Source: Oceanicaulis sp052055585
GTDB taxonomy: Bacteria; Pseudomonadota; Alphaproteobacteria; Caulobacterales; Maricaulaceae
NCBI RefSeq assembly: GCF_052055585.1
Contig: NZ_CP170485.1
Span: 248,001-312,000 of the forward strand
DNA: 64,000 nucleotides
Direction: 5' to 3'
The notes under the pieces were generated by a model, which saw nothing but the letters and a program-made list of their open reading frames with translations, was not told the origin of the DNA and did not search any database. Positions 27,716 to 35,619 of the stretch are shown here, piece after piece (positions within the stretch are counted from its first letter, which is position 1; the number at the start of each line of letters is the position of its first letter). Made by a program: the position numbers and the translations under genes.

Positions 27716-28732
27716 ATGGCGCTTCCCCGGCACCTCCAGTCTGGACAGGCCGATTCCGGTGATTACTGGCCAGGTTTCGTCGATGCGCTGGCGACTCTGT
27801 TGCTGGTCATCGTCTTTCTTCTGGCGGTGTTCACGGCAGGTCAGTTCGCACTGTCCCAGGCGCTGACGGGTCGAGATGAGCAGCTTGCCGAGCTCAATGG
27901 TCGCCTCGCCACCCTTGCTGAAGAGCTGAACCTCGCCCAAAGCGAGAATGAGCGCTTGAGTTTGCGGGTTAGCATCCTGACCCAGGAGAATGGCGCGCTC
28001 GCTGAAACCAATGCCGGGCTGTCGAGCCAGATTGCGGGTCTGCAGGAAGGCCTCGCCGCCGCGCGTTCGAGCCTGGCTGAGGAAGAGGCGCTCAATGAAG
28101 AGGCGCAGGCGACAGTCGCGCTTCTGAACAACCAGATGGCGGCCCTGCGCGAGGAACTGGCACGGCTCAACGAGGCGCTGAACGCCTCTGAAGCGCGCGA
28201 AGCAGAGCTTGAGGCCGAAGTGGTCAATCTGGGCCGACGCCTGAATGCGGCGCTCGCCAGCGAAGTGGCGCGTCTGGCGCGGTATCGCTCCGAGTTTTTC
28301 GGCCGACTGATCGAGGTGCTGGGAGACCGTTCCGGCGTGCGGGTCGTGGGTGACCGGTTCGTCTTTGAAACGGATGTCTTGTTCGCCTCGGGTTCAGCTG
28401 AGCTGAGCCCGGAAGGCCGTCAGTCGCTGGCGCCCATTGCGGACGCCATTATCCAGCTCACCGATGAGATCCCCGATGATCTTGACTGGGTGTTGCGGGT
28501 GGACGGGCATACAGACCGCGTGCCGCTGGGCCCGAACGCGCCGTTTGAATCCAACTGGGAGCTGTCCACCGCGCGCTCATTGTCGGTGATTTCCTACTTT
28601 GAGAGCCGCGGCGTGCCGCCCCGCAGACTGCTTGCGGCTGGCTTTGGCGAGCATTATCCCATTGCTGAAGGGCGCACCCAGGACGCCTATGCGCGCAACC
28701 GCCGGATCGAGCTGAAGCTGACCTCGCGTTAG
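27716..28732 (+). CDS. OmpA/MotB-domain protein with long coiled coil (stator partner)
   Basis: A 338-residue protein. One membrane helix near the N terminus contains the ion-path aspartate in GFVDALATLLLVI, as in MotB. A long Glu/Ala/Leu coiled coil (about 55-180) follows, then an OmpA-like peptidoglycan-binding domain (about 210-335; VDGHTDRVPLG and NRRIELKL). It pairs with the MotA-like protein upstream to form a predicted ion-driven, wall-anchored complex. The coiled coil is far longer than in MotB. Gene spacing of three bases supports coupling. Confidence 0.85.
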   Translation: MALPRHLQSGQADSGDYWPGFVDALATLLLVIVFLLAVFTAGQFALSQALTGRDEQLAELNGRLATLAEELNLAQSENERLSLRVSILTQENGALAETNAGLSSQIAGLQEGLAAARSSLAEEEALNEEAQATVALLNNQMAALREELARLNEALNASEAREAELEAEVVNLGRRLNAALASEVARLARYRSEFFGRLIEVLGDRSGVRVVGDRFVFETDVLFASGSAELSPEGRQSLAPIADAIIQLTDEIPDDLDWVLRVDGHTDRVPLGPNAPFESNWELSTARSLSVISYFESRGVPPRRLLAAGFGEHYPIAEGRTQDAYARNRRIELKLTSR

Positions 28733-28814
28733 CGAAGTGTTTACCATAACTGTAAGTCTGGCGGGCTTAATCTTTCGGTAAGTCCTTGTATTTTCGCTAT
28801 CTGACTCAGGGTGC

Positions 28815-28843
28815 TTGATACAGGGCAAAACGGGGTGTATACA
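28815..28843 (+). promoter_or_regulatory. Sigma-70-type promoter of rpmE
   Basis: TTGATA (28815-28820), a 17-base spacer and TATACA (28838-28843) lie ahead of rpmE. The predicted start near 28850 gives a leader of about 75 bases that contains the hairpin at 28875-28897. Confidence 0.7.
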
Positions 28844-28874
28844 CCGCGCCTCAATTCATGCAGATTTCCACTTG

Positions 28875-28897
28875 CGGGCGGCTTTAACGGCCGCCCG
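28875..28897 (+). promoter_or_regulatory. Hairpin in the rpmE leader
   Basis: An eight-bp GC stem (CGGGCGGC with GCCGCCCG, loop TTTAACG) lies 28 bases before the rpmE ATG. It may act as a ribosomal-protein leader. No match to a named L31 leader family could be made by eye. Confidence 0.4.
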
Positions 28898-28925
28898 TGA
28901 GCGTAAAGAGGGCCGGAGCGGCACG

Positions 28926-29147
28926 ATGAAACAGGACATTCACCCCGACTATCACTTCATCGAAGTGGTGCTCCCGAACGGTTCACGCTTTAAGACCCGT
29001 TCTACCTATGGTAAAGAAGGCGCAGTGCTGCAACTGGACATTGATCCGTCCTCGCACCCGGCCTGGACTGGTGGCAACCAGACCCTGCTGGATCGTGCAG
29101 GTCGCGTGTCCAAGTTCAAAGACAAGTTCAAAGGCTTCGGCGTCTAA
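28926..29147 (+). CDS. rpmE: 50S ribosomal protein L31
   Basis: A 73-residue L31. It starts MKQDIHPDYH and has SHPAWTGGNQTLLD and the basic end KFKDKFKGFGV. No zinc-binding Cys pairs are present, so it is a non-zinc form. The ATG at 28926 is chosen over a longer frame; a promoter and leader hairpin precede it and a terminator follows. Confidence 0.95.
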   Translation: MKQDIHPDYHFIEVVLPNGSRFKTRSTYGKEGAVLQLDIDPSSHPAWTGGNQTLLDRAGRVSKFKDKFKGFGV

Positions 29148-29201
29148 GGCCCAATCCCCCCTCGATCGGGCAGAGCTTGGCTCCGTTGAAGTCTTTCGAG
29201 G

Positions 29202-29237
29202 AACGCCCGCAGTCTCCCCTCGGCTGCGGGCGTTTTT
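29202..29237 (+). terminator. Terminator of rpmE
   Basis: Stem AACGCCCGCAG with CTGCGGGCGTT (loop 29213-29223) then TTT, about 55 bases past the L31 stop. It is a strong intrinsic terminator. Confidence 0.85.
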
Positions 29238-29281
29238 CTCACCTGCTTTGACGTCCCGTTCGAGGGGGTTCAGTCTTCTGA

Positions 29282-29322
29282 ACAAGAAAAAGGCCGCCCG
29301 GATGGGGCGGCCTTTTTCTTGT
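29282..29322. terminator. Bidirectional terminator between rpmE and rcdA
   Basis: A perfect 18-bp stem (29282-29299 with 29305-29322, loop GGATG) has A5 on one side and T5 on the other. It can stop transcription from either direction and lies 15 bases beyond the rcdA stop. Confidence 0.9.
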
Positions 29323-29337
29323 GCCATGTAGCGGGAT

Positions 29338-29850
29338 CTAGAGCTCGCCGAACGCCGCGCTGAGCTGTGACAGCTGGCTCGCCACCGGGTTGGCGACGGG
29401 CTTGAGTTCGGCTTCGAACAGGGAATCGTCCAGACGCATCAGGCGCTCGTGCAATTCGCGGGCGCGCAGCGCCAGATCGCCCAGACGCGGCGGGCACGGG
29501 TCATCCCCGGCCGGCCAGGTCGGCGGGCTGAACTTGTTCGGCGACAGGCGATAGCGCTCTTCCGCCGCTTCCCTGGGGCTCATATCGCCTTCGGCGACGG
29601 CGCGTTGGGTCAGAAGCCAGGAGGCGCACTGCATGAGCTGGGTGGTCAGGCCCATGGATTCAGAGGCGTAGGCGAGCGCGCCCGAACGGCCCAGCCGCTT
29701 GGCGTCGTCCCGGCCGGGACCATCCAGATAGGACGCAGTTTCTTCCACCAGATCCATGCCGTCCCGGAACAGGCGTCGGAACATTTCAGAATCCGCAAAA
29801 TCGGAAACCCGAGCGGCGGTGCTGGCGGCGTGAGGCGTGACCGGGGTCAT
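29338..29850 (-). CDS. rcdA: RcdA-like regulator of CtrA degradation (DUF1465)
   Basis: A 170-residue protein. FRDGMDLVEETASYLDGPGR (about 29-48), the SMGLTTQLMQCASWLL block and the later RELHERLMRLD match DUF1465/RcdA of Caulobacter. RcdA is an adaptor that, with CpdR and PopA, directs the ClpXP protease to CtrA in the cell cycle. CpdR and PopA are not in the window. The C-terminal tail is less conserved. The start is the first ATG, with a weak GGAT site. Confidence 0.9.
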   Translation of the reverse strand: MTPVTPHAASTAARVSDFADSEMFRRLFRDGMDLVEETASYLDGPGRDDAKRLGRSGALAYASESMGLTTQLMQCASWLLTQRAVAEGDMSPREAAEERYRLSPNKFSPPTWPAGDDPCPPRLGDLALRARELHERLMRLDDSLFEAELKPVANPVASQLSQLSAAFGEL

Positions 29851-29930
29851 GGCAGTATCCGTTCTGTCTCGTTACGCATCATCTCAAGAGTGTGTACGGA
29901 CTCTTAAGCAAGGCCGGGGCCAGACGCCCC

Positions 29931-30131
29931 TCACTCTCCGCCGGGTGTCTTGAAAAAGGCTTCCGCAGCTGAGAGCCCGGCTTTCTTCTGCTTGATCGCC
30001 GCCTCGGTCCGTCCCATTTCCTGACGCAAGACTTCAAGCCGCTCGGTGAGCTGTTCAACACCCAGATCGCTCAGATCCTCACCGGGGACCAGAGCCTCGG
30101 TGCGGGAGGTCAGCGGTTCATCGTGAAACAT
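29931..30131 (-). CDS. DUF1192 family small protein
   Basis: A 66-residue protein with a predicted coiled coil (about 25-60), rich in Glu, Leu and Lys. The layout SDLGVEQLTERLEVLRQEM is that of DUF1192, small alphaproteobacterial proteins of unknown role. AAGGAGAG precedes the ATG. It lies upstream of rcdA on the same strand with an 80-base spacer. Confidence 0.8.
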   Translation of the reverse strand: MFHDEPLTSRTEALVPGEDLSDLGVEQLTERLEVLRQEMGRTEAAIKQKKAGLSAAEAFFKTPGGE

Positions 30132-30199
30132 GGCGTCGCTCTCCTTGGTGGCGGACAGGACAACAGATACTAGTGCATTAACCCTCAGGAGTCCCGCTC

Positions 30200-31183
30200 A
30201 TGAATCCGATTTCATCACGCATCGTCACGGTTCCCGAGCCCGGCGGACCTGAAAAGCTGGTGGTCAAACAGGTCGATCTGGCGCCCGCCGCCGCGGGCGA
30301 GGTGCTGATTGATGTCGCCGCAAGCGGGATCAACCGGCCTGATGTCTTCGAGCGTCTGGGCTTTTACCCCGCGCCTGAGGGCGCGCCGGAAGGGTTGGGT
30401 CTTGAAGTGTCCGGTACGGTGCGGGCGGTTGGCGCGGGCGTTGCGGCGTTCAAGGTCGGCGATCCTGTGGTCGCGCTGGTGTCCGGCGGCGGCTATGCCG
30501 ATGTGGCGCGGGCCAAGGCGGGCAGCGTTCTGCCTGCGCCAGACGGGGTGGACCTTGTTCAGGCGGCGGGCCTGCCTGAAACAGTGTTTACGGTCTGGAC
30601 CAATGTGTTCGACGCAGGCGCCCTCAAGCCGGGTGAGCGGTTTCTGGTTCATGGCGGGGTGAGCGGCATTGGCTCGACGGCGATCCAGATGGCCAAGGCC
30701 CATGGCGCCTATGTCATCGCGACGGCTGGCGGTGCGGACCGGTCGCAAGCCTGTCTCGATCTGGGTGCGGACCGGGCGTTCGACTATCACACCGAGGACT
30801 GGTCCGCTGCGATCCGGTCCGAAGGCGGCGCGGATGTGATCCTCGACATGGTGGGCGGCGATTATGTGCAGAAGAACCTCAACTGCCTGAACCGGCATGG
30901 GCGCGTGGTGATGATCGCCTTTCTCAAGGGCAGCCGCGTCGAGGTGGATCTGATGGGGTTGATGCTCAAGCGCCAGACCCTGACGGGATCAACGCTCCGC
31001 TCCCGCTCGGATGAAGAGAAAGCCGTGATCGCACAAGCGGTTCAAACCTATGTCTGGCCCTGGATCGAAGCTGGCAAGCTGCGTCCCATGATCGATTCCA
31101 CCTTTGCGCTTGATGATGTCTCCAAGGCGCATGCGCGTATGGATGCGGGCGGGCATGCGGGCAAGATTCTCCTCATCCCCTAG
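30200..31183 (+). CDS. NAD(P)H:quinone oxidoreductase, zinc-free MDR family
   Basis: A 327-residue protein of the quinone-reductase (PIG3/QorA-like) branch of medium-chain dehydrogenases. It shows GINRPDVFERLG, GLEVSGTV, the nucleotide-binding HGGVSGIGSTAIQMAKA (about 151-167) and no catalytic zinc ligands. It transfers two electrons from NADPH to quinones or enones. AGGAG precedes the ATG. The gene is followed by the trcR leader. Confidence 0.85.
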   Translation: MNPISSRIVTVPEPGGPEKLVVKQVDLAPAAAGEVLIDVAASGINRPDVFERLGFYPAPEGAPEGLGLEVSGTVRAVGAGVAAFKVGDPVVALVSGGGYADVARAKAGSVLPAPDGVDLVQAAGLPETVFTVWTNVFDAGALKPGERFLVHGGVSGIGSTAIQMAKAHGAYVIATAGGADRSQACLDLGADRAFDYHTEDWSAAIRSEGGADVILDMVGGDYVQKNLNCLNRHGRVVMIAFLKGSRVEVDLMGLMLKRQTLTGSTLRSRSDEEKAVIAQAVQTYVWPWIEAGKLRPMIDSTFALDDVSKAHARMDAGGHAGKILLIP

Positions 31184-31196
31184 CGTGACAGGGGTG

Positions 31197-31225
31197 TTTC
31201 CAGCGCGTGACAAGCGCGCTATAAG
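31197..31225 (+). promoter_or_regulatory. Possible promoter of trcR
   Basis: TATAAG at 31220-31225 and TTTCCA at 31197-31202 are 17 bases apart. The -35 is poor, so this is a tentative call. A start near 31232 would place two stem-loops in the trcR leader. Confidence 0.3.
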
Positions 31226-31283
31226 ACGGGTCACACTCTCCCTCTTCATCGTGAGTACGAGATGAGGGGCGGTCGACGGAAAC

Positions 31284-31314
31284 AACCCGGCGGTCCGCGC
31301 CGGGTTTTCTTTTG
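31284..31314 (+). terminator. Terminator or attenuator before trcR
   Basis: Stem AACCCGGCG with CGCCGGGTT (loop GTCCG), then TTTTCTTTTG. It ends only about 20 bases before the trcR ATG. It may end the oxidoreductase transcript or act as an attenuator for trcR; an imperfect upstream hairpin at about 31241-31266 adds to that idea. Confidence 0.75.
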
Positions 31315-31334
31315 TTTCGTGTACGAGGACTGAC

Positions 31335-31994
31335 ATGGCCGAGATTCTCATGCCCAAGGCGACGGCGGTCTGGCTGGTGGACAACACCGCGCTGAGCTTT
31401 GAACAGATCGCTGACTTCACCGGGCTGCACCATCTTGAGATCAAGGGCATTGCAGACGGTGATGTGGCCGCCGGCGTGCGTGGCGCCGACCCGATCGCTT
31501 CTGGTCAGCTTGATCGTGAAGAGCTCGACAAGGCTGAAGCCGATGCCTCCTATCGCATGACGGCCTCCAAGCCGAAATACGCCGAGCTTCAGGAACGCAA
31601 GAAAGGCCCGCGCTACACGCCGCTGTCGCGTCGCCAGAACCGTCCGGACGCCATCGCCTGGCTGGTGCGTAATCACCCCGAGCTGACCGATGCGCAGATC
31701 TCCAAGCTGATCGGCACCACCAAGACCACCATTGAGGCTGTGCGTGAGCGCACCCACTGGAACTCGCCCAACATCAAGCCGACCGACCCGGTGACCCTGG
31801 GCCTGTGCACCCAGATCGATCTGGACGCCCAGGTCTCCAAGGCCTCCGCCCGTCGCAAGCAGATGGAAGAGGACGGTCAGGTGTTCATCGAGGAAGATAC
31901 GCTCAAGCCCGCCGATGATCAGGATATGGAATCCGCCAATGCGCCGACCACGCTTGATGAGCTGTTCGGCAAGCCCAAGGGCGACGATAACTAG
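31335..31994 (+). CDS. trcR: TrcR-like RNA polymerase-associated regulator (DUF1013)
   Basis: A 219-residue protein of the DUF1013 family, whose Caulobacter member TrcR associates with RNA polymerase. It begins with ILMPKATAVWLVDNTALS, has helix-turn-helix-like segments (about 18-40 and 110-140; DAQISKLIGTTKTTIEAVRE), and ends in an acidic, flexible tail. GAGGACTGAC precedes the ATG. Strong terminators lie before and after it, so it is a single-gene unit. Confidence 0.88.
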   Translation: MAEILMPKATAVWLVDNTALSFEQIADFTGLHHLEIKGIADGDVAAGVRGADPIASGQLDREELDKAEADASYRMTASKPKYAELQERKKGPRYTPLSRRQNRPDAIAWLVRNHPELTDAQISKLIGTTKTTIEAVRERTHWNSPNIKPTDPVTLGLCTQIDLDAQVSKASARRKQMEEDGQVFIEEDTLKPADDQDMESANAPTTLDELFGKPKGDDN

Positions 31995-32015
31995 GTCTGG
32001 ACCCCAGGTCTGATT

Positions 32016-32049
32016 GAAAGCCCGGCTCTGTGAGCCGGGCTTTCTTTTT
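32016..32049 (+). terminator. Terminator of trcR
   Basis: Stem AAAGCCCGGCTC with GAGCCGGGCTTT, loop TGT, followed by CTTTTT. It starts 22 bases after the trcR stop and is a strong intrinsic terminator. Confidence 0.9.
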
Positions 32050-32096
32050 GCCGCATGAGGGAACAGCCACGCAGAATTGACCGGCATTGCTTTGAT

Positions 32097-32111
32097 TGAT
32101 AATCACTCTCA
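32097..32111 (+). promoter_or_regulatory. Fur-like operator
   Basis: TGATAATCACTCTCA matches a 7-1-7 Fur motif (TGATAAT-N-ATTATCA) at 12 of 14 positions. It sits 31 bases before the TonB receptor ATG. Iron repression of the operon is inferred. Confidence 0.6.
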
Positions 32112-32142
32112 AAATCAAGGCATCTGGCTGGAAGGCTCCCCA

Positions 32143-34299
32143 ATGACTCACCATGCTCGTTTGATGGGCGGCGCAGCGCTGTGCGCGCTGGCGCTCACGG
32201 TTCCCGCTTTCGCTCAGGACGCAGACGCGACCGAGGACGTCATCATCGTGACGGGCTCGCAAGTGGAGCTCAATGGCGCGTTTGAAGGCGGCCAGGTGGC
32301 CCGCGGCGCGCGCAATGGTCTGCTGGGCAATGTCGACTTTCTGGACTCCCCCTTCACCACCACGGCCTATACCGCCGAGCTGATCGAGAACCAGCAGGCG
32401 CGCGGCATTGGCGATGTGCTCGCCAACAACCCGCAAGTGCGTCTGGCCAAGGGCTTCGGGAACTTCCAGGAGCTCTATGTCGTGCGCGGCTTCCCGGTCT
32501 ATTCCGACGATATGACGCTGAATGGCGTCTATGGCATCCTGCCGCGTCAGTATGTGGCGGCCGAGCTAGTCGAACGCGTTGAAGTGTTCTCCGGCGCCAA
32601 TGCCTTCCTCAACGGCGCTGCGCCGGGCGGCTCGGGCGTCGGCGGCGCGTTCAACCTGGTGCCCAAGCGCGCAGGTGAAGACGATCTCACCCGCGTCACG
32701 CTGGGCTTTGAGGGGCGTTCGCATGGCTACGCCGCGCTCGATCTGAGCCGGCGGTTCGGGACCGAAGACCAGCTGGGCGTGCGCTTTAACGGCGCCCTGC
32801 GCGACGGCGAGACCGCCATCGAGGATCAGGACCGCTCCCTGAACCTCTTCACGCTGGGTCTCAACTATGAAACCGACCGCATTCGCCTGTCCGCGGATCT
32901 GGGCTGGCAGGACCATCATATCGACGCCCCGCGCCCGCAGGTCTCCCCGATGGGCGCGATCCCGGCCGTGCCGGAAGCGGATGTGAACTACGCCCAGCCC
33001 TGGACCTATACTGACGAGCAGCAGTTGTTCGGCGTGGTGCGTGCAGAAGTGGATTTCAGTGATGTGGTCACCGGCTGGCTGGCCGTAGGCGCCCGGGACG
33101 GGGAAGAGGACAATATCCTCGCCAATCCCAGTGCAGGCGCGAACGGCGTCACCTCCGCCTATCGCTTTGACAATGTGCGCTCTGATCAGGTGATCAGCGC
33201 GGATGCCGGCCTGCGCGCCGATGTCTGGACCGGCCCGATCGGTCACCGGCTGGTGGCGTCTGTCTCCGGCATTCAGAGCGATTCCAATAACGCCTACGCC
33301 TTCTCGAACTTTGCGGGCTTTGCGGGGGATCTCAATGATCCCTTCGAAGCGCCGATCCCGGCGGCGAATTTCTTCATTGGCGGGGATCTGAACGATCCGG
33401 GCAAGACCGAGGAAGTGACAAATACCAGCGTCGCCATCGCCGACACGCTGAGCCTTTTTGACGGCCGCATGCTCGCGACCCTCGGCCTGCGCTGGCAGAA
33501 CATCGACACCACGACCTATGACTATAATACGGGCGACGTGCTCAGCAGCTATGAGGATGATGCGATCACCCCGGCGCTGGGCGTTGTCTATCGCGCGTCC
33601 GATGCGCTCTCGCTCTACGCCAACTATGCTGAAAGCCTGCAGCCGGGGCGCGTGGCGCCGGCCAGCTCGGGCGGCGTGGTGATCGTCAATGCCGGCGAAG
33701 TGCTGTCCCCGTTCCGCGGTGACCAGTTCGAAGCGGGCATCAAGTATGACGGCGGCAATTTCGGCGTGACCGCGAACCTGTTCGAGCTGACCCAGCCAAA
33801 CGCCATCGTGGTGGGCGACCGCTTCACCGACGCCGGCGAGCAGCGCACCCGCGGCGCCGAGCTGACAGTCTTTGGCGAACCTCTTGAAGGCGTGCGCCTG
33901 ATCGGCGGGGCGACCTGGCTTGATTCCGAACAGGCCAGAACCGAAGGCGGTCTCAATGAGGGCAAGGCGACCGTGGGCGTGCCGGAATTCCAGGCCAGCT
34001 TCAATGCGGAATGGGATGCCAGCTTCCTGCCGGGTCTCGTTCTGGAAGGTCGCGTGATCTACACCGGCGAGCAATACGCCAGCGCGGACAACACGCTGGA
34101 GATCCCGGCCTGGGCGCGGTTTGACGCCGGTGTGCGCTACAGCTTTGAGGCGCAAGGCCATCCGGTCGCGCTGCGGGCGCGGGTGGAGAACCTGCTTGAT
34201 GATGATTACTGGGCCTCGACGGGTGGATATCCGGGCGCGAACTATCTGGTGCAGGGCGAGCCGCGCACCGTTCGCGTGTCCGTGAGCACCGACTTCTAG
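32143..34299 (+). CDS. TonB-dependent siderophore receptor
   Basis: A 718-residue outer-membrane receptor. A signal peptide ends near AFAQ (residue 24); a Ton-box-like EDVIIVTGS follows; the plug includes ARGIGDVLANNPQVRL and VERVEVFSGANAFLNG; the 22-strand barrel ends with a terminal phenylalanine (STDF), as outer-membrane barrels do. It takes up a ferric siderophore; which one cannot be read. ATG 32143 gives the signal peptide. It heads an operon with a PepSY protein and a small membrane protein under a Fur-like box. Confidence 0.93.
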   Translation: MTHHARLMGGAALCALALTVPAFAQDADATEDVIIVTGSQVELNGAFEGGQVARGARNGLLGNVDFLDSPFTTTAYTAELIENQQARGIGDVLANNPQVRLAKGFGNFQELYVVRGFPVYSDDMTLNGVYGILPRQYVAAELVERVEVFSGANAFLNGAAPGGSGVGGAFNLVPKRAGEDDLTRVTLGFEGRSHGYAALDLSRRFGTEDQLGVRFNGALRDGETAIEDQDRSLNLFTLGLNYETDRIRLSADLGWQDHHIDAPRPQVSPMGAIPAVPEADVNYAQPWTYTDEQQLFGVVRAEVDFSDVVTGWLAVGARDGEEDNILANPSAGANGVTSAYRFDNVRSDQVISADAGLRADVWTGPIGHRLVASVSGIQSDSNNAYAFSNFAGFAGDLNDPFEAPIPAANFFIGGDLNDPGKTEEVTNTSVAIADTLSLFDGRMLATLGLRWQNIDTTTYDYNTGDVLSSYEDDAITPALGVVYRASDALSLYANYAESLQPGRVAPASSGGVVIVNAGEVLSPFRGDQFEAGIKYDGGNFGVTANLFELTQPNAIVVGDRFTDAGEQRTRGAELTVFGEPLEGVRLIGGATWLDSEQARTEGGLNEGKATVGVPEFQASFNAEWDASFLPGLVLEGRVIYTGEQYASADNTLEIPAWARFDAGVRYSFEAQGHPVALRARVENLLDDDYWASTGGYPGANYLVQGEPRTVRVSVSTDF

Positions 34300-34309
34300 G
34301 CGAGGCGAG

Positions 34310-35443
34310 ATGACCCAATCGGCGATCCGGATCTGGAGCGGCATTCACACCTGGACATCCCTGGTGTGCACGCTCTTCCTGCTCATGCTCTGCGTGACCG
34401 GATTGCCGATCATCTTCCATGACGAGTTCGAGGCGGCGCTGAACCCGTCTGAATTCATGCCGGGCAATCCTGACGGGACGATGCTGGATCTCGATCAGAT
34501 CCTGGACCGCTCACTGGACAACCGCCCCGGCGAAGTCCCGCTCTTCATGAGCTTTGACATCGACCGTCCCGTGGTGAACGTCACCACCGGACCGACCCCG
34601 GATGCGCCGGGCGGAGCGATGTGGTTTGAGCGGTTCGATCAGACCGACGGCTCCATCGTTGCAGCGCCCGCAGATGCGGGCGGTGTCATGGACTTCCTGG
34701 TCCAGCTGCACACCGACATGTTCCTCGGACTGCCGGGCAAGCTGTTTCTGGGCGCCATGGGGGTGAGCTTCATCCTCGCCATCATTTCCGGCGTGGTGCT
34801 CTACTGGCCCTTCATGCGCAAGCACCGTTTCGGCCTGTTGCGGCTGGAGCGATCAGCGCGCACCAAATGGCTCGACTATCACAATCTTCTGGGCGTGGTG
34901 ACGCTGGGCTGGGTGATCGTGGTGGGCGGCACAGGGGTCATCAATACGCTGGACGATGTCATCTACGGATACTGGCGAGACGCGGCGCTGGCCGATCTGA
35001 TCGCCGAATACCCTGACCGCGCTGTCCCAACGCCGGATGAGATGGCCTCGCTTGATCAGGCGGTGAGAGCTGCGATCGTGGCCGCGCCGAACATGACCTT
35101 GCAGTTCGTGGCCTTTCCGGGCGGGACTTTCTCGACCGATTTTCACTACGCCATCTTCCTGCATGGCGATACGCCGCTGACCGAGCATCTGATTGCACCA
35201 GTGCTGGTGGATGCGGTGACGGGCGAGGTGGCGGGCCTGCGGGAGATGCCGTGGTACACGAAAGCGCTGGCGCTTTCCCAGCCTCTGCATTTCGGCGATT
35301 ATGCCGGTCTGCCGCTGAAGGTCCTCTGGGCGCTTCTGGATGTCCTGACCATCGTCGTGCTGATCAGCGGGCTCTATCTGTGGGCCGTGCGCAAGGGCTA
35401 TCTCAGCAGCACGCGCCGCCGCACCGGGGAGGTCCCTGCATGA
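34310..35443 (+). CDS. PepSY-associated transmembrane protein
   Basis: A 377-residue inner-membrane protein with about four helices: residues 15-37 (TWTSLVCTLFLLMLCVTGLP), 145-166, 190-212 and 340-362. Two periplasmic PepSY-like lobes lie between them. Family members (PiuB type) accompany siderophore receptors and are thought to reduce or release iron from the siderophore. Conserved His residues in the helices may bind heme. It follows the receptor by 10 bases and overlaps the next gene by ATGA. Confidence 0.88.
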   Translation: MTQSAIRIWSGIHTWTSLVCTLFLLMLCVTGLPIIFHDEFEAALNPSEFMPGNPDGTMLDLDQILDRSLDNRPGEVPLFMSFDIDRPVVNVTTGPTPDAPGGAMWFERFDQTDGSIVAAPADAGGVMDFLVQLHTDMFLGLPGKLFLGAMGVSFILAIISGVVLYWPFMRKHRFGLLRLERSARTKWLDYHNLLGVVTLGWVIVVGGTGVINTLDDVIYGYWRDAALADLIAEYPDRAVPTPDEMASLDQAVRAAIVAAPNMTLQFVAFPGGTFSTDFHYAIFLHGDTPLTEHLIAPVLVDAVTGEVAGLREMPWYTKALALSQPLHFGDYAGLPLKVLWALLDVLTIVVLISGLYLWAVRKGYLSSTRRRTGEVPA

Positions 35444-35619
35444 GCGAGCTCTGGCGCGTGTTCGGCTGGCCGCTGGTGATCCTCGGCCTCAGCCTGTTCG
35501 GGCTGATCGTCTCGCTTGTGGGCAATGGCGTCTGGGATGCGGCGGGCTGGATCGGCCTGTTCAGCCCGCTCGCCATCCTGGTCTGGGCGCGCTTTGTCCG
35601 CGCGCCCTCAAGGACCTAG
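35440..35619 (+). CDS. Small two-helix membrane protein
   Basis: A 59-residue protein with two hydrophobic segments (about 8-28 and 33-51). The start ATG overlaps the PepSY stop (ATGA), which argues for translational coupling in the iron operon. I do not recognise a family. Its stop overlaps that of the opposite-strand SDR gene by three bases. Confidence 0.7.
   Translation: MSELWRVFGWPLVILGLSLFGLIVSLVGNGVWDAAGWIGLFSPLAILVWARFVRAPSRT

Noticed and set aside
26699..28732. Zorya-type phage defence (ZorA/ZorB)
   Set aside because: The pair is similar in layout, but no ZorC, ZorD or ZorE gene is next to it and the neighbours are core genes. A defence role is not supported.
32566..34344. 592-codon minus-strand open frame opposite the TonB receptor
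   Set aside because: It mirrors the receptor's codons and has no start signal or recognisable domain.
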